Under the pieces are notes generated by a model. That model was not told where the DNA came from. It saw nothing but the letters and a program-made list of their open reading frames with translations, and made no database searches. A DNA stretch of 64,000 bases from Bacteroidia bacterium (GTDB taxonomy: Bacteria; Bacteroidota; Bacteroidia; Flavobacteriales; Flavobacteriaceae), in assembly GCA_030431695.1 (NCBI GenBank), contig JAUIIU010000007.1:1-64000 (forward strand), written 5' to 3'. Position 1 is the stretch's first letter; every line of letters begins with the position of its first letter. The position numbers were made by a program, and so were the translations under genes. This document shows positions 48,736 to 56,779 of this stretch, in pieces.

Positions 48736-50007
48736 TTATCGATGGATCGTTTGAGTTCGGTCCGGTCCTACGGAAACGATTTTGATAGGCACTTCAAGTT
48801 CTTTTTCGAGGAAATCGATATAATCGTTAAGGGCCGCAGGGAATTCGGAAGGATCTCTAAGCTTTGTAAGATCTTCATCCCAGCCTTTCATTTCAGTGTA
48901 TATTGGTTTTACATTCTCCGCTTCGATATTGTAGGGAAGGTGCGAGATCCGCTCTCCTTTGTATTCGTAAGCAGTACAGACCTTGAGTTTGTCGAACCCA
49001 CTGAGCACGTCACCTTTCATCATCATCAGCTGGGTAACCCCGTTCACACGAACGGCATATTTAAGTGCTACCAGGTCCAGCCAGCCGCATCGTCTAGGCC
49101 GTCCGGTGGTCGCCCCGAACTCGTTTCCAACCCGACCCATGGTCTCACCATAGCTATCGAATAACTCGGTAGGGAAGGGGCCGCTACCAACGCGGGTGGT
49201 ATACGCTTTAAAAATTCCGAAGACCTCTTTGATCTTAGAGGGAGCCACTCCCAGTCCGGTGCAGGCACCGGCAGCGGTTGTATTGGATGAAGTTACATAG
49301 GGATAGGTTCCGAAATCGATATCCAGCAACGATCCCTGTGCTCCTTCTGCCAGGATGGACTTGCCTTCTGCCTGTGCACGGAACAGATATTCTTCACTGT
49401 CGATGAAGGTAAGTTCTTTAAGTACTTTGATCGCCGCGAAGAATTCGGTTTCCATTTCGGCAAGGTTGTACTGGATATCCGCCTTGTAGAAATCGATCAT
49501 CGCTTCATGCTTGTTCGCAAGCGCGCGGTATTTTTCTTTCCAATTATCCATTTCAAGGTCTCCTACACGTATACCATTCCTTCCGGTCTTATCCATATAG
49601 GTAGGCCCAATTCCTTTCAGGGTAGAACCAATCTTTGCCTTACCCTTGGAAGCCTCACTGGCGGCATCCAGCAGGCGATGAGTAGGCAGGATAAGGTGTG
49701 CCTTTCGGGAGATGAGCATTTTGCTCTTATAGTCGATATTGAATTTGGACAGGTTGTCGAGTTCCCTTCTGAAGATAACCGGATCGATCACCACACCATT
49801 TCCAACCAGGTTGATGGCGCTGTCGTGGAAAATACCGCTCGGGATGGTGTGCAACACGTGCTTAATTCCGTCGAATTCCAGTGTGTGACCCGCATTCGGA
49901 CCACCCTGAAAACGGGCGATCACATCGTAATTTTTTGTTAGTACGTCGACGATCTTTCCTTTACCCTCGTCTCCCCATTGTAATCCTAGTAGTAGATCTA
50001 CTGCCAT
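48736..50007 (-). CDS. purA: Adenylosuccinate synthase
   Basis: First committed step of AMP synthesis from IMP, using GTP and aspartate. It is 423 residues with the family's LQWGDEGKGKIVD P-loop at the start, FQGGPNAGHTL, the IMP-binding GSTLKGIGPTYMDKTGRNGI, SSNTTAAGACTGLG, TRVGSGPFPTELF, GRPRRCGWLDLVALKYA and the closing VSVGPDRTQTIHR. Its ATG is five bases after the Fur-like gene's stop, so the two are co-transcribed. This pairing joins a metal- or peroxide-sensing type regulator with purine synthesis. The neighbouring RSH makes ppGpp, which inhibits PurA in other bacteria. Confidence 0.97.
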   Translation of the reverse strand: MAVDLLLGLQWGDEGKGKIVDVLTKNYDVIARFQGGPNAGHTLEFDGIKHVLHTIPSGIFHDSAINLVGNGVVIDPVIFRRELDNLSKFNIDYKSKMLISRKAHLILPTHRLLDAASEASKGKAKIGSTLKGIGPTYMDKTGRNGIRVGDLEMDNWKEKYRALANKHEAMIDFYKADIQYNLAEMETEFFAAIKVLKELTFIDSEEYLFRAQAEGKSILAEGAQGSLLDIDFGTYPYVTSSNTTAAGACTGLGVAPSKIKEVFGIFKAYTTRVGSGPFPTELFDSYGETMGRVGNEFGATTGRPRRCGWLDLVALKYAVRVNGVTQLMMMKGDVLSGFDKLKVCTAYEYKGERISHLPYNIEAENVKPIYTEMKGWDEDLTKLRDPSEFPAALNDYIDFLEKELEVPIKIVSVGPDRTQTIHR

Positions 50008-50012
50008 AAGTA

Positions 50013-50492
50013 TTAAGCATTTTCCCGACCGGAATAGCTTTTTGAGTCGGAATTTTTTCTATTTCCGTAGAAATAAAGTGAATGGTTGGTTATTTCTATA
50101 TCGAACACTTCTTCGATGGTCTTTTTGATACTTTGTATCCGAGGGTCGCAAAACTCGATCACCTCTCCACTGGAAAGGATGACGTGATCGTGTTGTTTGT
50201 CGAAATAGGATTTTTCGTAATGCGCCTGGTTCTGCCCGAATTGATGCTTTCTTACCAGGCCGCATTCCAATAACAATTCAATAGTATTGTAAAGAGTAGC
50301 ACGGCTTACCCGGTAATTCTTGTTCTTCATATTGATGTAGAGCGACTCGATATCAAAATGTTCGTCACTGTCGTATATCTCCTGAAGAATAGCGAAGCGT
50401 TCGGGAGTTTTACGGTGCCCTTTTTCCTCAAGAAATGCAGTAAATACATTCTTGACGATCGCCTGATTATTTTGATCCGTTCTTGCAGTCAT
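50013..50492 (-). CDS. Fur family transcriptional regulator lacking the CxxC zinc site
   Basis: DNA-binding regulator of 159 residues. The winged-helix part reads [27 protein letters not shown], with [23 protein letters not shown] as the recognition helix. The dimerisation domain keeps [21 protein letters not shown], but the structural zinc CxxC of classical Fur/PerR/Zur is replaced by SSG. Such Fur-like proteins are usual in flavobacteria. The C-terminal [17 protein letters not shown] differs from the His-rich Fur tail. A consensus -7 (TACCTTTG) lies ten bases upstream of the ATG. It is encoded with purA and next to RSH. The effector is unknown. Confidence 0.88.
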   Translation of the reverse strand: MTARTDQNNQAIVKNVFTAFLEEKGHRKTPERFAILQEIYDSDEHFDIESLYINMKNKNYRVSRATLYNTIELLLECGLVRKHQFGQNQAHYEKSYFDKQHDHVILSSGEVIEFCDPRIQSIKKTIEEVFDIEITNHSLYFYGNRKNSDSKSYSGRENA

Positions 50493-50502
50493 ATCAAAGG
50501 AG

Positions 50503-50510
50503 CAAAGGTA
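50503..50510 (-). promoter_or_regulatory. -7 element of the Fur-like gene
   Basis: TACCTTTG on the minus strand is an exact TAnnTTTG ending ten bases before the ATG, so the leader is about five bases long. It lies partly against the 3' end of the RSH gene, so the operon fur-purA can be transcribed separately. Confidence 0.5.
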
Positions 50511-50516
50511 GGTATT

Positions 50517-52721
50517 TTATGCTCTAGTCACTTTATCAATACCATTGATATTTTTAATTTTTTCAACCAGGTTATTAAGAATATTCTTGTTTTTGACGAT
50601 CACTATGATGGTACCCGTGAAAATTCCGTCGTCACTATCAAAATGAACACTCTTCATGTTGATGTTCAGGTTGTTTGAAATAACTTTGGTCACATCATTC
50701 ACCAGTCCGATGGTATCAATCCCCGAGATCTTCAGTTCAACCTTAAAATCACTCTGGGTGGAATCGATCCATTTAGCCTGCATGATGCGATAGCCGTAGT
50801 TGCTTTGCAACTGGAGTGCATTCGGGCAATTCTGCTTGTGTACCTTGATCCCCTCATTCACCGTGAGGAAACCGAAGACATCATCTCCGGGTATGGGGTT
50901 ACAGCAATTGGCGATCTTATAATCCAGTTTTTCCTCTTCTTTTCCAAACACCAGCTGGTCGTATTTTACCGTGATCTCATCCTTGTCGACTTCCTCCTGA
51001 TTCCCCGGTTTGCGGATCCTGTTCTTGAAGAAGGAAACGAAGGCATTGGACCTGGATGCGGCGTAATCCTTCAATTTCTTATTATCAATGATCCCCGCAC
51101 CAACACGATAGAACAGATCCAGACTTGTACTTAACCTGAAATAGGCCACCAACTGGTTGATGGTCTTTTCGTCCATGGTGATCTTCAATGATTTCAGCTT
51201 TCGCGCCAGTACCACCTTACCTTCTTCGGCGATCTGTTTCTTTTCATCCTTCAGGGATGATTTGATCTTCGATCTGGCCCGGCCCGTCGTGGCATAATTA
51301 AGCCAGTTGGCCGTGGGCTTCGACTTCTCGGAGGTCATGATCTCCACCTGGTCACCACTTTTCAGCACATGACTCAGCGGTACAAGCTTTCCATTGACCT
51401 TTGCACCTCTTGTGTGAAGGCCAACTTCGGTGTGAATATGAAATGCAAAATCCAGGGCTGTAGCTCCCTTCGCAAGGGAATAGAGGTCACCTTTCGGACT
51501 AAAAACAAATATTTCCTTGGAATAGAGGTTGAGTTTGAAATCTTCCACAAAATCCACCGCGCTCACCTCGGAACTTTCCAGGGTTTCCTGCAATTTATTC
51601 AGCCAGCCCTCCAGGCCGATATCTTCCTTCTCGTCGTTTTTGTATTTGTAATGGGCGGCATAACCTTTTTCTGCGATCTCGTTCATTCGTTCCGAGCGGA
51701 TCTGAACTTCAACCCATCTGCCCTGCGGACCCATAACCGTAATGTGAAGGGCCTCGTAGCCAGTAGATTTCGGACTCGAGATCCAGTCTCTCAACCGGGT
51801 GGGATTCGGGCGGAAGTGATCCGTTACTATCGAATAGATCTTCCAGGCGATGAACTTCTCGTTATCTGCATCACTTTTATAGATGATACGAACTGCGAAC
51901 TTATCGTAGACCTCGTCAAAGGAAACATTTTGGGCCAGCATTTTTCTGCGGATGGAGAAGATGGATTTCGGTCTTCCTTTGATCTCGTAATTCAGCTTTT
52001 CCGCATCCAGGGAATCCTTGATCACTTTTGTAAAATCTTGAATATAGGCATCCTGCTGCTCCTTACTTTCCTTGATCTTGCCAAGGATATCGTTGTACAC
52101 ATTTGGTTCGGTATACTTAAGGCCAAGATCCTCCAATTCGGTTTTAATGTTGTACAAACCGATACGATGAGCCAATGGTGCATAAATGTACAAGGTTTCC
52201 GAGGCGATCTTCACCTGTTTGTGCTCCGGCATCGATTCCATGGTCTGCATATTGTGGAGTCGGTCCGCGATCTTGATAATGATCACACGGATATCCTCGT
52301 TCAGGGTAAGAAGCATCTTCCTGAAATTCTCTGCCTGCAGCGAAGCATCTTTATCGTAAGGCATCTGAGAGATCTTGGTTAGTCCGTCAACGATCCGCGC
52401 TACGGTCTCCCCAAAAAGCTGCTCGATATCCGCTAATGTGTACTCCGTGTCCTCTACCACATCGTGTAGCAGGGCAGCGGCAATAGATGTTGCGTCCAGT
52501 CCAATTTCACTAGCTACTATTTTAGCTACTGCCAATGGATGGAATATATAAGCTTCACCCGATTTACGCCTTTGGTCCTTGTGTGCATCAACGGCAACAT
52601 CGAAGGCCGAACGGATCAGCCGCTTGTCTGCCGGAGTCAGGGTCCGGTAGCTGATCTTCAGCAGTTCTTTGTATTGTTTGGTAAGCTCCTTCTTCTCCGC
52701 TTCCAGTACTTCCTCGGTCAT
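50517..52721 (-). CDS. Bifunctional (p)ppGpp synthetase/hydrolase (RelA/SpoT homologue, Rel)
   Basis: Stringent-response enzyme of 734 residues. The N-terminal HD hydrolase has FDVAVDAHKDQRRKSGEAYIFHPL, AAALLHDVVEDTEYTL and KIADRLHNMQTM. The synthetase domain follows with DEVYDKFAVRIIYKS, SSPKSTGYEALHITVMGPQGRWVEVQIR and HAHYKY-type text. The TGS domain is EIFVFSPKGDLYSLAKGATALDFAFHIH, and the end is an ACT-type regulatory domain (FKVELKISGIDTIGLVNDVTKV). Both catalytic halves look intact, so it is bifunctional. It lies 71 bases after the M48 protease gene and ends just before the Fur-like gene. rel/spoT naming is left open. Confidence 0.96.
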   Translation of the reverse strand: MTEEVLEAEKKELTKQYKELLKISYRTLTPADKRLIRSAFDVAVDAHKDQRRKSGEAYIFHPLAVAKIVASEIGLDATSIAAALLHDVVEDTEYTLADIEQLFGETVARIVDGLTKISQMPYDKDASLQAENFRKMLLTLNEDIRVIIIKIADRLHNMQTMESMPEHKQVKIASETLYIYAPLAHRIGLYNIKTELEDLGLKYTEPNVYNDILGKIKESKEQQDAYIQDFTKVIKDSLDAEKLNYEIKGRPKSIFSIRRKMLAQNVSFDEVYDKFAVRIIYKSDADNEKFIAWKIYSIVTDHFRPNPTRLRDWISSPKSTGYEALHITVMGPQGRWVEVQIRSERMNEIAEKGYAAHYKYKNDEKEDIGLEGWLNKLQETLESSEVSAVDFVEDFKLNLYSKEIFVFSPKGDLYSLAKGATALDFAFHIHTEVGLHTRGAKVNGKLVPLSHVLKSGDQVEIMTSEKSKPTANWLNYATTGRARSKIKSSLKDEKKQIAEEGKVVLARKLKSLKITMDEKTINQLVAYFRLSTSLDLFYRVGAGIIDNKKLKDYAASRSNAFVSFFKNRIRKPGNQEEVDKDEITVKYDQLVFGKEEEKLDYKIANCCNPIPGDDVFGFLTVNEGIKVHKQNCPNALQLQSNYGYRIMQAKWIDSTQSDFKVELKISGIDTIGLVNDVTKVISNNLNINMKSVHFDSDDGIFTGTIIVIVKNKNILNNLVEKIKNINGIDKVTRA

Positions 52722-52792
52722 AAAATAAATGTACGATAATGGTACGTAAGTACCAACAAATTTTGTGCCTTGACGGAATTTCGGACTAACTA

Positions 52793-54028
52793 TTAACGGC
52801 CTTTGAGGTTCCTGAAACGCTGCAACAGAGTTGGATGCGAATAATGCGCGAAAACGTAGGCAGGATGTGGTGTGAGGTTGCTCAGGCTATTCTTCGACAA
52901 TTTCTTCAAAGCCGAAATCAAAGGTTCACCTGAGTATGTCTTTTTGGCATAATTATCCGCCTGGTACTCGAATTTTCGTGACAGGAAGTTCATGAGTAAG
53001 CCTGTGAGCTCCGAAATTGGAGTGAAAAGTATTCCGAAGGCGATCAGCCCGATATGAAAGGAAGCTTGTGTCACACCCAATGCTTCGGAAAGTTCTGGGT
53101 TACCTACAAGAAGTGATAGTATCCACAATGTAAAACCGGTGGTTATTACTGAAGCAATCAAGTTGATCACAATATGTTTCTTTTTATAATGACCTACCTC
53201 ATGAGCCAGTACGGCCACGATCTCCTCATCATCCAGGTCGTTGATCAGGGTGTCGTAAAGTGTTACCCGTTTTTCACTTCCGAAGCCCGAAAAATAGGCA
53301 TTGGCCTTGGTACTGCGCTTAGAGCCGTCGATCACAAAGATCTTTTCCAGTGTGAAACCAACTTTCCCGGCATAGGTTTCGATCTTGGATCGCAATTCAC
53401 CTGTTTCCAGTGGGGTCTGTTTGTTGAACAAAGGAACTATGAGACGGGCATAGAACATATTCAGCAGGATTGAGAAAACAGTGATCACAGCCCATGCGTA
53501 CAGCCAGAAGTTCGATCCGGCGAATTCGTAGAACCAAATGATAAGTGCAAGCAACGGACCTCCAATGAGAGCCGTCATAAGCATTCCCTTTACTTTGTCC
53601 ATCACAAATGTTCCCATTGTGGTTTTATTGAAGCCGTATTTTTCTTCAATCACAAAGGTGCTGTAGTAGGAGAACGGCAGACTCAGGATACTGGCTGCTG
53701 CGGCAATGATTCCGAAGAAAACCAGGGCGATCACTATGCTGTTTTCTGAAATACTTCGGGCCAGGGCATCGACATATGCAAATCCATCCAGGAAAAAGAA
53801 CAGCAGTGTGGCCACAAGGGAGAGCGTAGAGGTGAAAATGCCGAATTTGAACCGTTCCTTTTTATACGACTGGGATTTTCGGTAGGCTTCCTGGTCGTAA
53901 ACATCGGCAATCTCCGAAGGTAACGGATCATCGAAATGCCGCGCATTGAGGAAATCGAGAACCTTGTCTATCAGGAAATTGATAACAATTATACCTATCA
54001 GTATGTAAAAGAGTAAACGAGGTTCCAA
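52793..54028 (-). CDS. M48 family membrane metalloprotease (CAAX/Ste24-type)
   Basis: Polytopic zinc protease of 411 residues. The catalytic HExxH is in VAVLAHEVGHYKKKHIVI and the third ligand Glu is in SRKFEYQADNYAKK. Hydrophobic segments include LFYILIGIIVINFLIDKVL, TSTLSLVATLLFFFLDGFAYV, ENSIVIALVFFGIIAAAASIL, LLALIIWFYEFAGSNFWLYA and ITTGFTLWILSLLVG. The architecture is Ste24-like rather than HtpX-like, with the catalytic site on the inner side. The start is a TTG (MEPRLLFY); the in-frame codon just before it is a TAA, so no earlier start is possible. Array C lies directly upstream of this start. Confidence 0.9.
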   Translation of the reverse strand: MEPRLLFYILIGIIVINFLIDKVLDFLNARHFDDPLPSEIADVYDQEAYRKSQSYKKERFKFGIFTSTLSLVATLLFFFLDGFAYVDALARSISENSIVIALVFFGIIAAAASILSLPFSYYSTFVIEEKYGFNKTTMGTFVMDKVKGMLMTALIGGPLLALIIWFYEFAGSNFWLYAWAVITVFSILLNMFYARLIVPLFNKQTPLETGELRSKIETYAGKVGFTLEKIFVIDGSKRSTKANAYFSGFGSEKRVTLYDTLINDLDDEEIVAVLAHEVGHYKKKHIVINLIASVITTGFTLWILSLLVGNPELSEALGVTQASFHIGLIAFGILFTPISELTGLLMNFLSRKFEYQADNYAKKTYSGEPLISALKKLSKNSLSNLTPHPAYVFAHYSHPTLLQRFRNLKGR

Positions 54029-54047
54029 TTAGTACGTTGGTATTTTA

Positions 54048-54188
54048 GATTGTTAGATTACTAGATTACTAGATTATTAGAAAGTTAGTATGTTAGATTG
54101 CTTATTTTTTTCTGAACACTGAACACTGAACACTGAACACTGAACACCGAACACCGAACGCTGAACACCGAACACTGAACACCGAACC
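54048..54188 (+). repeat. Composite intergenic array C: 7 units of 8 bp then 11 units of 7 bp
   Basis: Seven 8-base units run from 54048 to 54103 (GATTGTTA, GATTACTA twice, GATTATTA, GAAAGTTA, GTATGTTA, GATTGCTT). Eight bases later an uninterrupted array of eleven 7-base units begins at 54112: CTGAACA five times, then CCGAACA, CCGAACG, CTGAACA, CCGAACA, CTGAACA and CCGAACC, ending at 54188, whose C is the first base of the downstream methyltransferase's stop codon complement. The M48 start is 20 bases from the other end. Confidence 0.92.
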
Positions 54189-54973
54189 TACCCAAACCCC
54201 CTCTGTCTTTTGGCCTCAAAGATAAGGATTCCTGCCGCTACCGAAACATTCATGCTGTCGATCTCTCCCTGCATCGGAATTATGATGTTTTGGTCACTGT
54301 TTTCGAGCCATTCCGCTGAAAGTCCGTCGGCTTCTGTCCCGACCACAATAGCCGAACCCCCGGTATAATCACAACCGTGATATGGCTTCGATGCCTGAAG
54401 GGCTGCACAGAAAATACTGATGTTCTTTGTTTTCAGGAAGGAGATGATCTCATCAGTGCTTCCCGTGGCAATTCGATTGGTGAAGACACAGCCCACACTA
54501 CTGCGAATGATATTCGGATTGTAGAGGTCGGTCCTTGGGCTCGCGATGATCACTGCATCCAGGTTGGCAGCATCCGCCGTTCTCAATAATGCGCCGATAT
54601 TCCCCGGTTTTTCAGGCGCTTCAGCAACAAGGACAAGAGGGTTTTCTCCTAGACCAAGAGCCTCTAACTCGAGATCTTTAGCTTCAACGATCGCTAAAAT
54701 TCCTTCGGTCGTTTTGCGGTAGGCGAGTTTCTGGTATACTTCCGAGCTTATCCGTATAACTTCCGCAAAAAATTCTTCCGAAGAAATCTCTCCATAAATT
54801 TCCGGGCAAATTAACACGGTATTGATCGAATAACCTCCTTTTCGGGCCAGATCGATCTCGCGCTTTCCCTCTGCAACAAAAAGTCCGGACTTCCTGCGTT
54901 CCCGTGATTTCTCAAGCAGTTGAACGACCTGTTTAACCAGGGGGTTCTGAAGGCTACTAATCGTTTTGATCAT
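54188..54973 (-). CDS. SPOUT-family RNA methyltransferase (TrmH/SpoU type)
   Basis: RNA 2'-O-methyltransferase of 261 residues with the trefoil-knot fold. The N-terminal substrate-binding domain (LQNPLVKQVVQLLEKSRERRKSGLFVAEGKREIDLA) is followed by the three SpoU motifs: PGNIGALLRTADAANLDAVI (motif 1), SAIVVGTEADGLSAEWL (motif 2) and IIPMQGEIDSMNVSVAAGILIFEAKRQR (motif 3). The conserved Asn and Arg of motif 1 and the Ser-Asn of motif 3 are present, so it should be active on tRNA or rRNA; the target base is not predictable. Its stop codon borders array C, and it starts 127 bases from the divergent lipoprotein gene. Confidence 0.9.
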   Translation of the reverse strand: MIKTISSLQNPLVKQVVQLLEKSRERRKSGLFVAEGKREIDLARKGGYSINTVLICPEIYGEISSEEFFAEVIRISSEVYQKLAYRKTTEGILAIVEAKDLELEALGLGENPLVLVAEAPEKPGNIGALLRTADAANLDAVIIASPRTDLYNPNIIRSSVGCVFTNRIATGSTDEIISFLKTKNISIFCAALQASKPYHGCDYTGGSAIVVGTEADGLSAEWLENSDQNIIIPMQGEIDSMNVSVAAGILIFEAKRQRGFG

Positions 54974-55099
54974 AGTGTAAAGGTAAGGAGTATTTCAATC
55001 TTGAGAGGGAAACAACTTATTCAGCTTTGGTATTTCATAAAGGTTTCCAAAATATTTTCGACAAACCTGCCGCTTTAGTATCTTTAACTCACAAACCTA

Positions 55100-55921
55100 A
55101 TGAGACTAATGAAGTTCGTTTACCTGTCGATCGCGGCTTTATGCCTGCTCTATTCCTGTAAAAATGAGAACAAAGACCCCGGGCGGGTCGATGTGGATAC
55201 AATTCCTGTTACTGATGCGGAGGAGACTTCCATGAACTACCCTGTGCCCCTGGAGGAAGTACTGAGAGTACACGGTGGGATGGATCGATGGACAGATATG
55301 AAACAACTGAGTTTCGAATTTGATACACGTACCGGGACGGAAACTCACACCATCTCTCTGCCCGACAGGCGCACCAGGATCGAAACCGAAAACTGGGACA
55401 TAGGATTCGATGGGCGGGATGTTTGGAAAGCGGAGCGTAGCGAAGGTGCCTACAAGGGTGATCCGATCTTTTATTACAACCTGATGTTCTATTTTTATGC
55501 CATGCCATTTGTGCTGGGGGATGCTGGAATTCAGTATGAAGAAATGAAAGCCACCGAACTAAATGGCAAGGTGTATGAAGCGATCAAGATCAGCTACGAC
55601 GCAGGTGTGGGAAATTCACCAAAAGACAATTATATTCTCTACTACGACCTGGGTACTCACCGAATGACCTGGTTGGCTTATACCGTGACCTATGAAGATG
55701 ATCAGCCTAATGAGAATTGGCGATTCATCGAATACAGTGAGTGGCAGGATGTGAACGGATTTCAGCTACCAAAAAAGCTCACATGGTATACGGTTCAGGA
55801 TGGAAAACCTGTCCAGGCAAGGAATTTCAGGATTTTTGAGAACGCAAGTATTTCGGTGATAAAGGCGGATGACGGGCTGTTTACTATCCCGGAGAATGCA
55901 GAAGTAGTTTCCGGAAATTAG
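55100..55921 (+). CDS. DUF6503 family lipoprotein
   Basis: Exported protein of 273 residues with a lipobox LLYSC, so it is lipid-anchored. The mature part is a beta-sandwich-type domain of DUF6503, a family common in flavobacteria: VLRVHGGMDRWTDMKQLSFEF, RRTRIETENWDIGFDGRDVW, DPIFYYNLMFYFYAMPFVLGD, NGKVYEAIKISYDAGVGN and YNILYYDLGTHRMTWLAYTV. It looks like an outer-membrane lipoprotein with an LolA/LolB-like lipid-binding cup, but this is an impression. Two ATGs (55100, 55109) are possible. A -7-like TATCTTTA stands 17-25 bases upstream. Its stop overlaps the convergent esterase stop (TTAG). Confidence 0.85.
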   Translation: MRLMKFVYLSIAALCLLYSCKNENKDPGRVDVDTIPVTDAEETSMNYPVPLEEVLRVHGGMDRWTDMKQLSFEFDTRTGTETHTISLPDRRTRIETENWDIGFDGRDVWKAERSEGAYKGDPIFYYNLMFYFYAMPFVLGDAGIQYEEMKATELNGKVYEAIKISYDAGVGNSPKDNYILYYDLGTHRMTWLAYTVTYEDDQPNENWRFIEYSEWQDVNGFQLPKKLTWYTVQDGKPVQARNFRIFENASISVIKADDGLFTIPENAEVVSGN

Positions 55922-56775
55922 TTAGCTTTATCCAAATGGATCTCCTTAAGGAAATTCACAAAGGAACGTTGCCAGCATTGCCAGTCGTGGCCCCCATTCG
56001 TGACCCTAAGTTCATTCGGGATCTTATTCTCCAGGAATAACTGCTGAAGACTACTCACCACAGGTACAATATTATAGGCGTCGTCATCTCCAACCGACAT
56101 ATAGATCTTAGGCTTCTTCTCCGATGCTAAGAATGACGCGACACGCTTTTTGTATGAATACGAACTCCAGACAGAATCATTGAAGGTTCCATCCTTCGCA
56201 AAAGCCGCCACTTTCCGGGAAGAGGAGATCGCAGGGGGCAGGGGTTCATAGGATGCCGGACTAAGCAGGATAACAGCCTCGAAAAGTTCCGGCCGGGACA
56301 GGGCGAAACGTAAACTTCCATAACCGCCGGCCGAATTCCCGGCGATGTATCGTTGATTTTCCGATGAAAAACCAAAGGCATTTTCCACATAGGGCATGAA
56401 TTCCTCCAGGTAAAAACGTTCCATCTCTTCAACACTGTCCACATACCAAGAATTACCGGCATTGACACTTACCGCGGCTAATGGTGGAATTGCGTTCACA
56501 GAAATGAGGGAGTCCAGGAGATGTCCTGCATTGCCTTCTTCCGGCTGGAACCAGTCTTCGTGATCTCCCCCGTGCCCGTGCAGCAGGTAGATGAGGTCCG
56601 GGCCTTCATTTTCAGAAAGAACTTCAGTTGGCCTGTAGGTAGTGAATTCCACATCTCTCTTCAAAATTTCGGAATACAGGGAAAGTGTTTTTACTTCACC
56701 CTTAACTTTTACGGGACTTTCCTTGCAAGCGCATAGTAATGTGAAACAAATCAGAACGACAAGTTTGTTCAGCAT
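55918..56775 (-). CDS. Esterase-type alpha/beta-hydrolase lipoprotein
   Basis: Exported enzyme of about 285 residues; a lipobox LLCAC indicates anchoring. It belongs to the putative esterase family (feruloyl/acetyl xylan esterase-type): FTTYRPTEVL, DLIYLLHGHGGDHEDW (oxyanion loop), the nucleophile Ser in YIAGNSAGGYGSLRFA, the acidic residue in MSVGDDDAYNIV, and the His in RVTNGGHDWQCWQ. The track's longer start is rejected because ATG 56775 lies four bases after the glycosidase's stop. It is the last gene of a carbohydrate-related operon and likely removes acyl side groups from a glycan. Confidence 0.9.
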   Translation of the reverse strand: MLNKLVVLICFTLLCACKESPVKVKGEVKTLSLYSEILKRDVEFTTYRPTEVLSENEGPDLIYLLHGHGGDHEDWFQPEEGNAGHLLDSLISVNAIPPLAAVSVNAGNSWYVDSVEEMERFYLEEFMPYVENAFGFSSENQRYIAGNSAGGYGSLRFALSRPELFEAVILLSPASYEPLPPAISSSRKVAAFAKDGTFNDSVWSSYSYKKRVASFLASEKKPKIYMSVGDDDAYNIVPVVSSLQQLFLENKIPNELRVTNGGHDWQCWQRSFVNFLKEIHLDKAN

Positions 56776-56779
56776 GATT

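Noticed and set aside
51369-52382. 337-residue ORF on + opposite the RSH gene
   Set aside because: It is antisense to a complete, motif-rich RSH gene, has no recognisable motif, and is a codon-bias shadow.
54112-54188. CRISPR-like array at the 7-mer repeats
   Set aside because: The unit is 7 bases with no unique spacers and no cas gene nearby, so it is a simple tandem repeat rather than a CRISPR.
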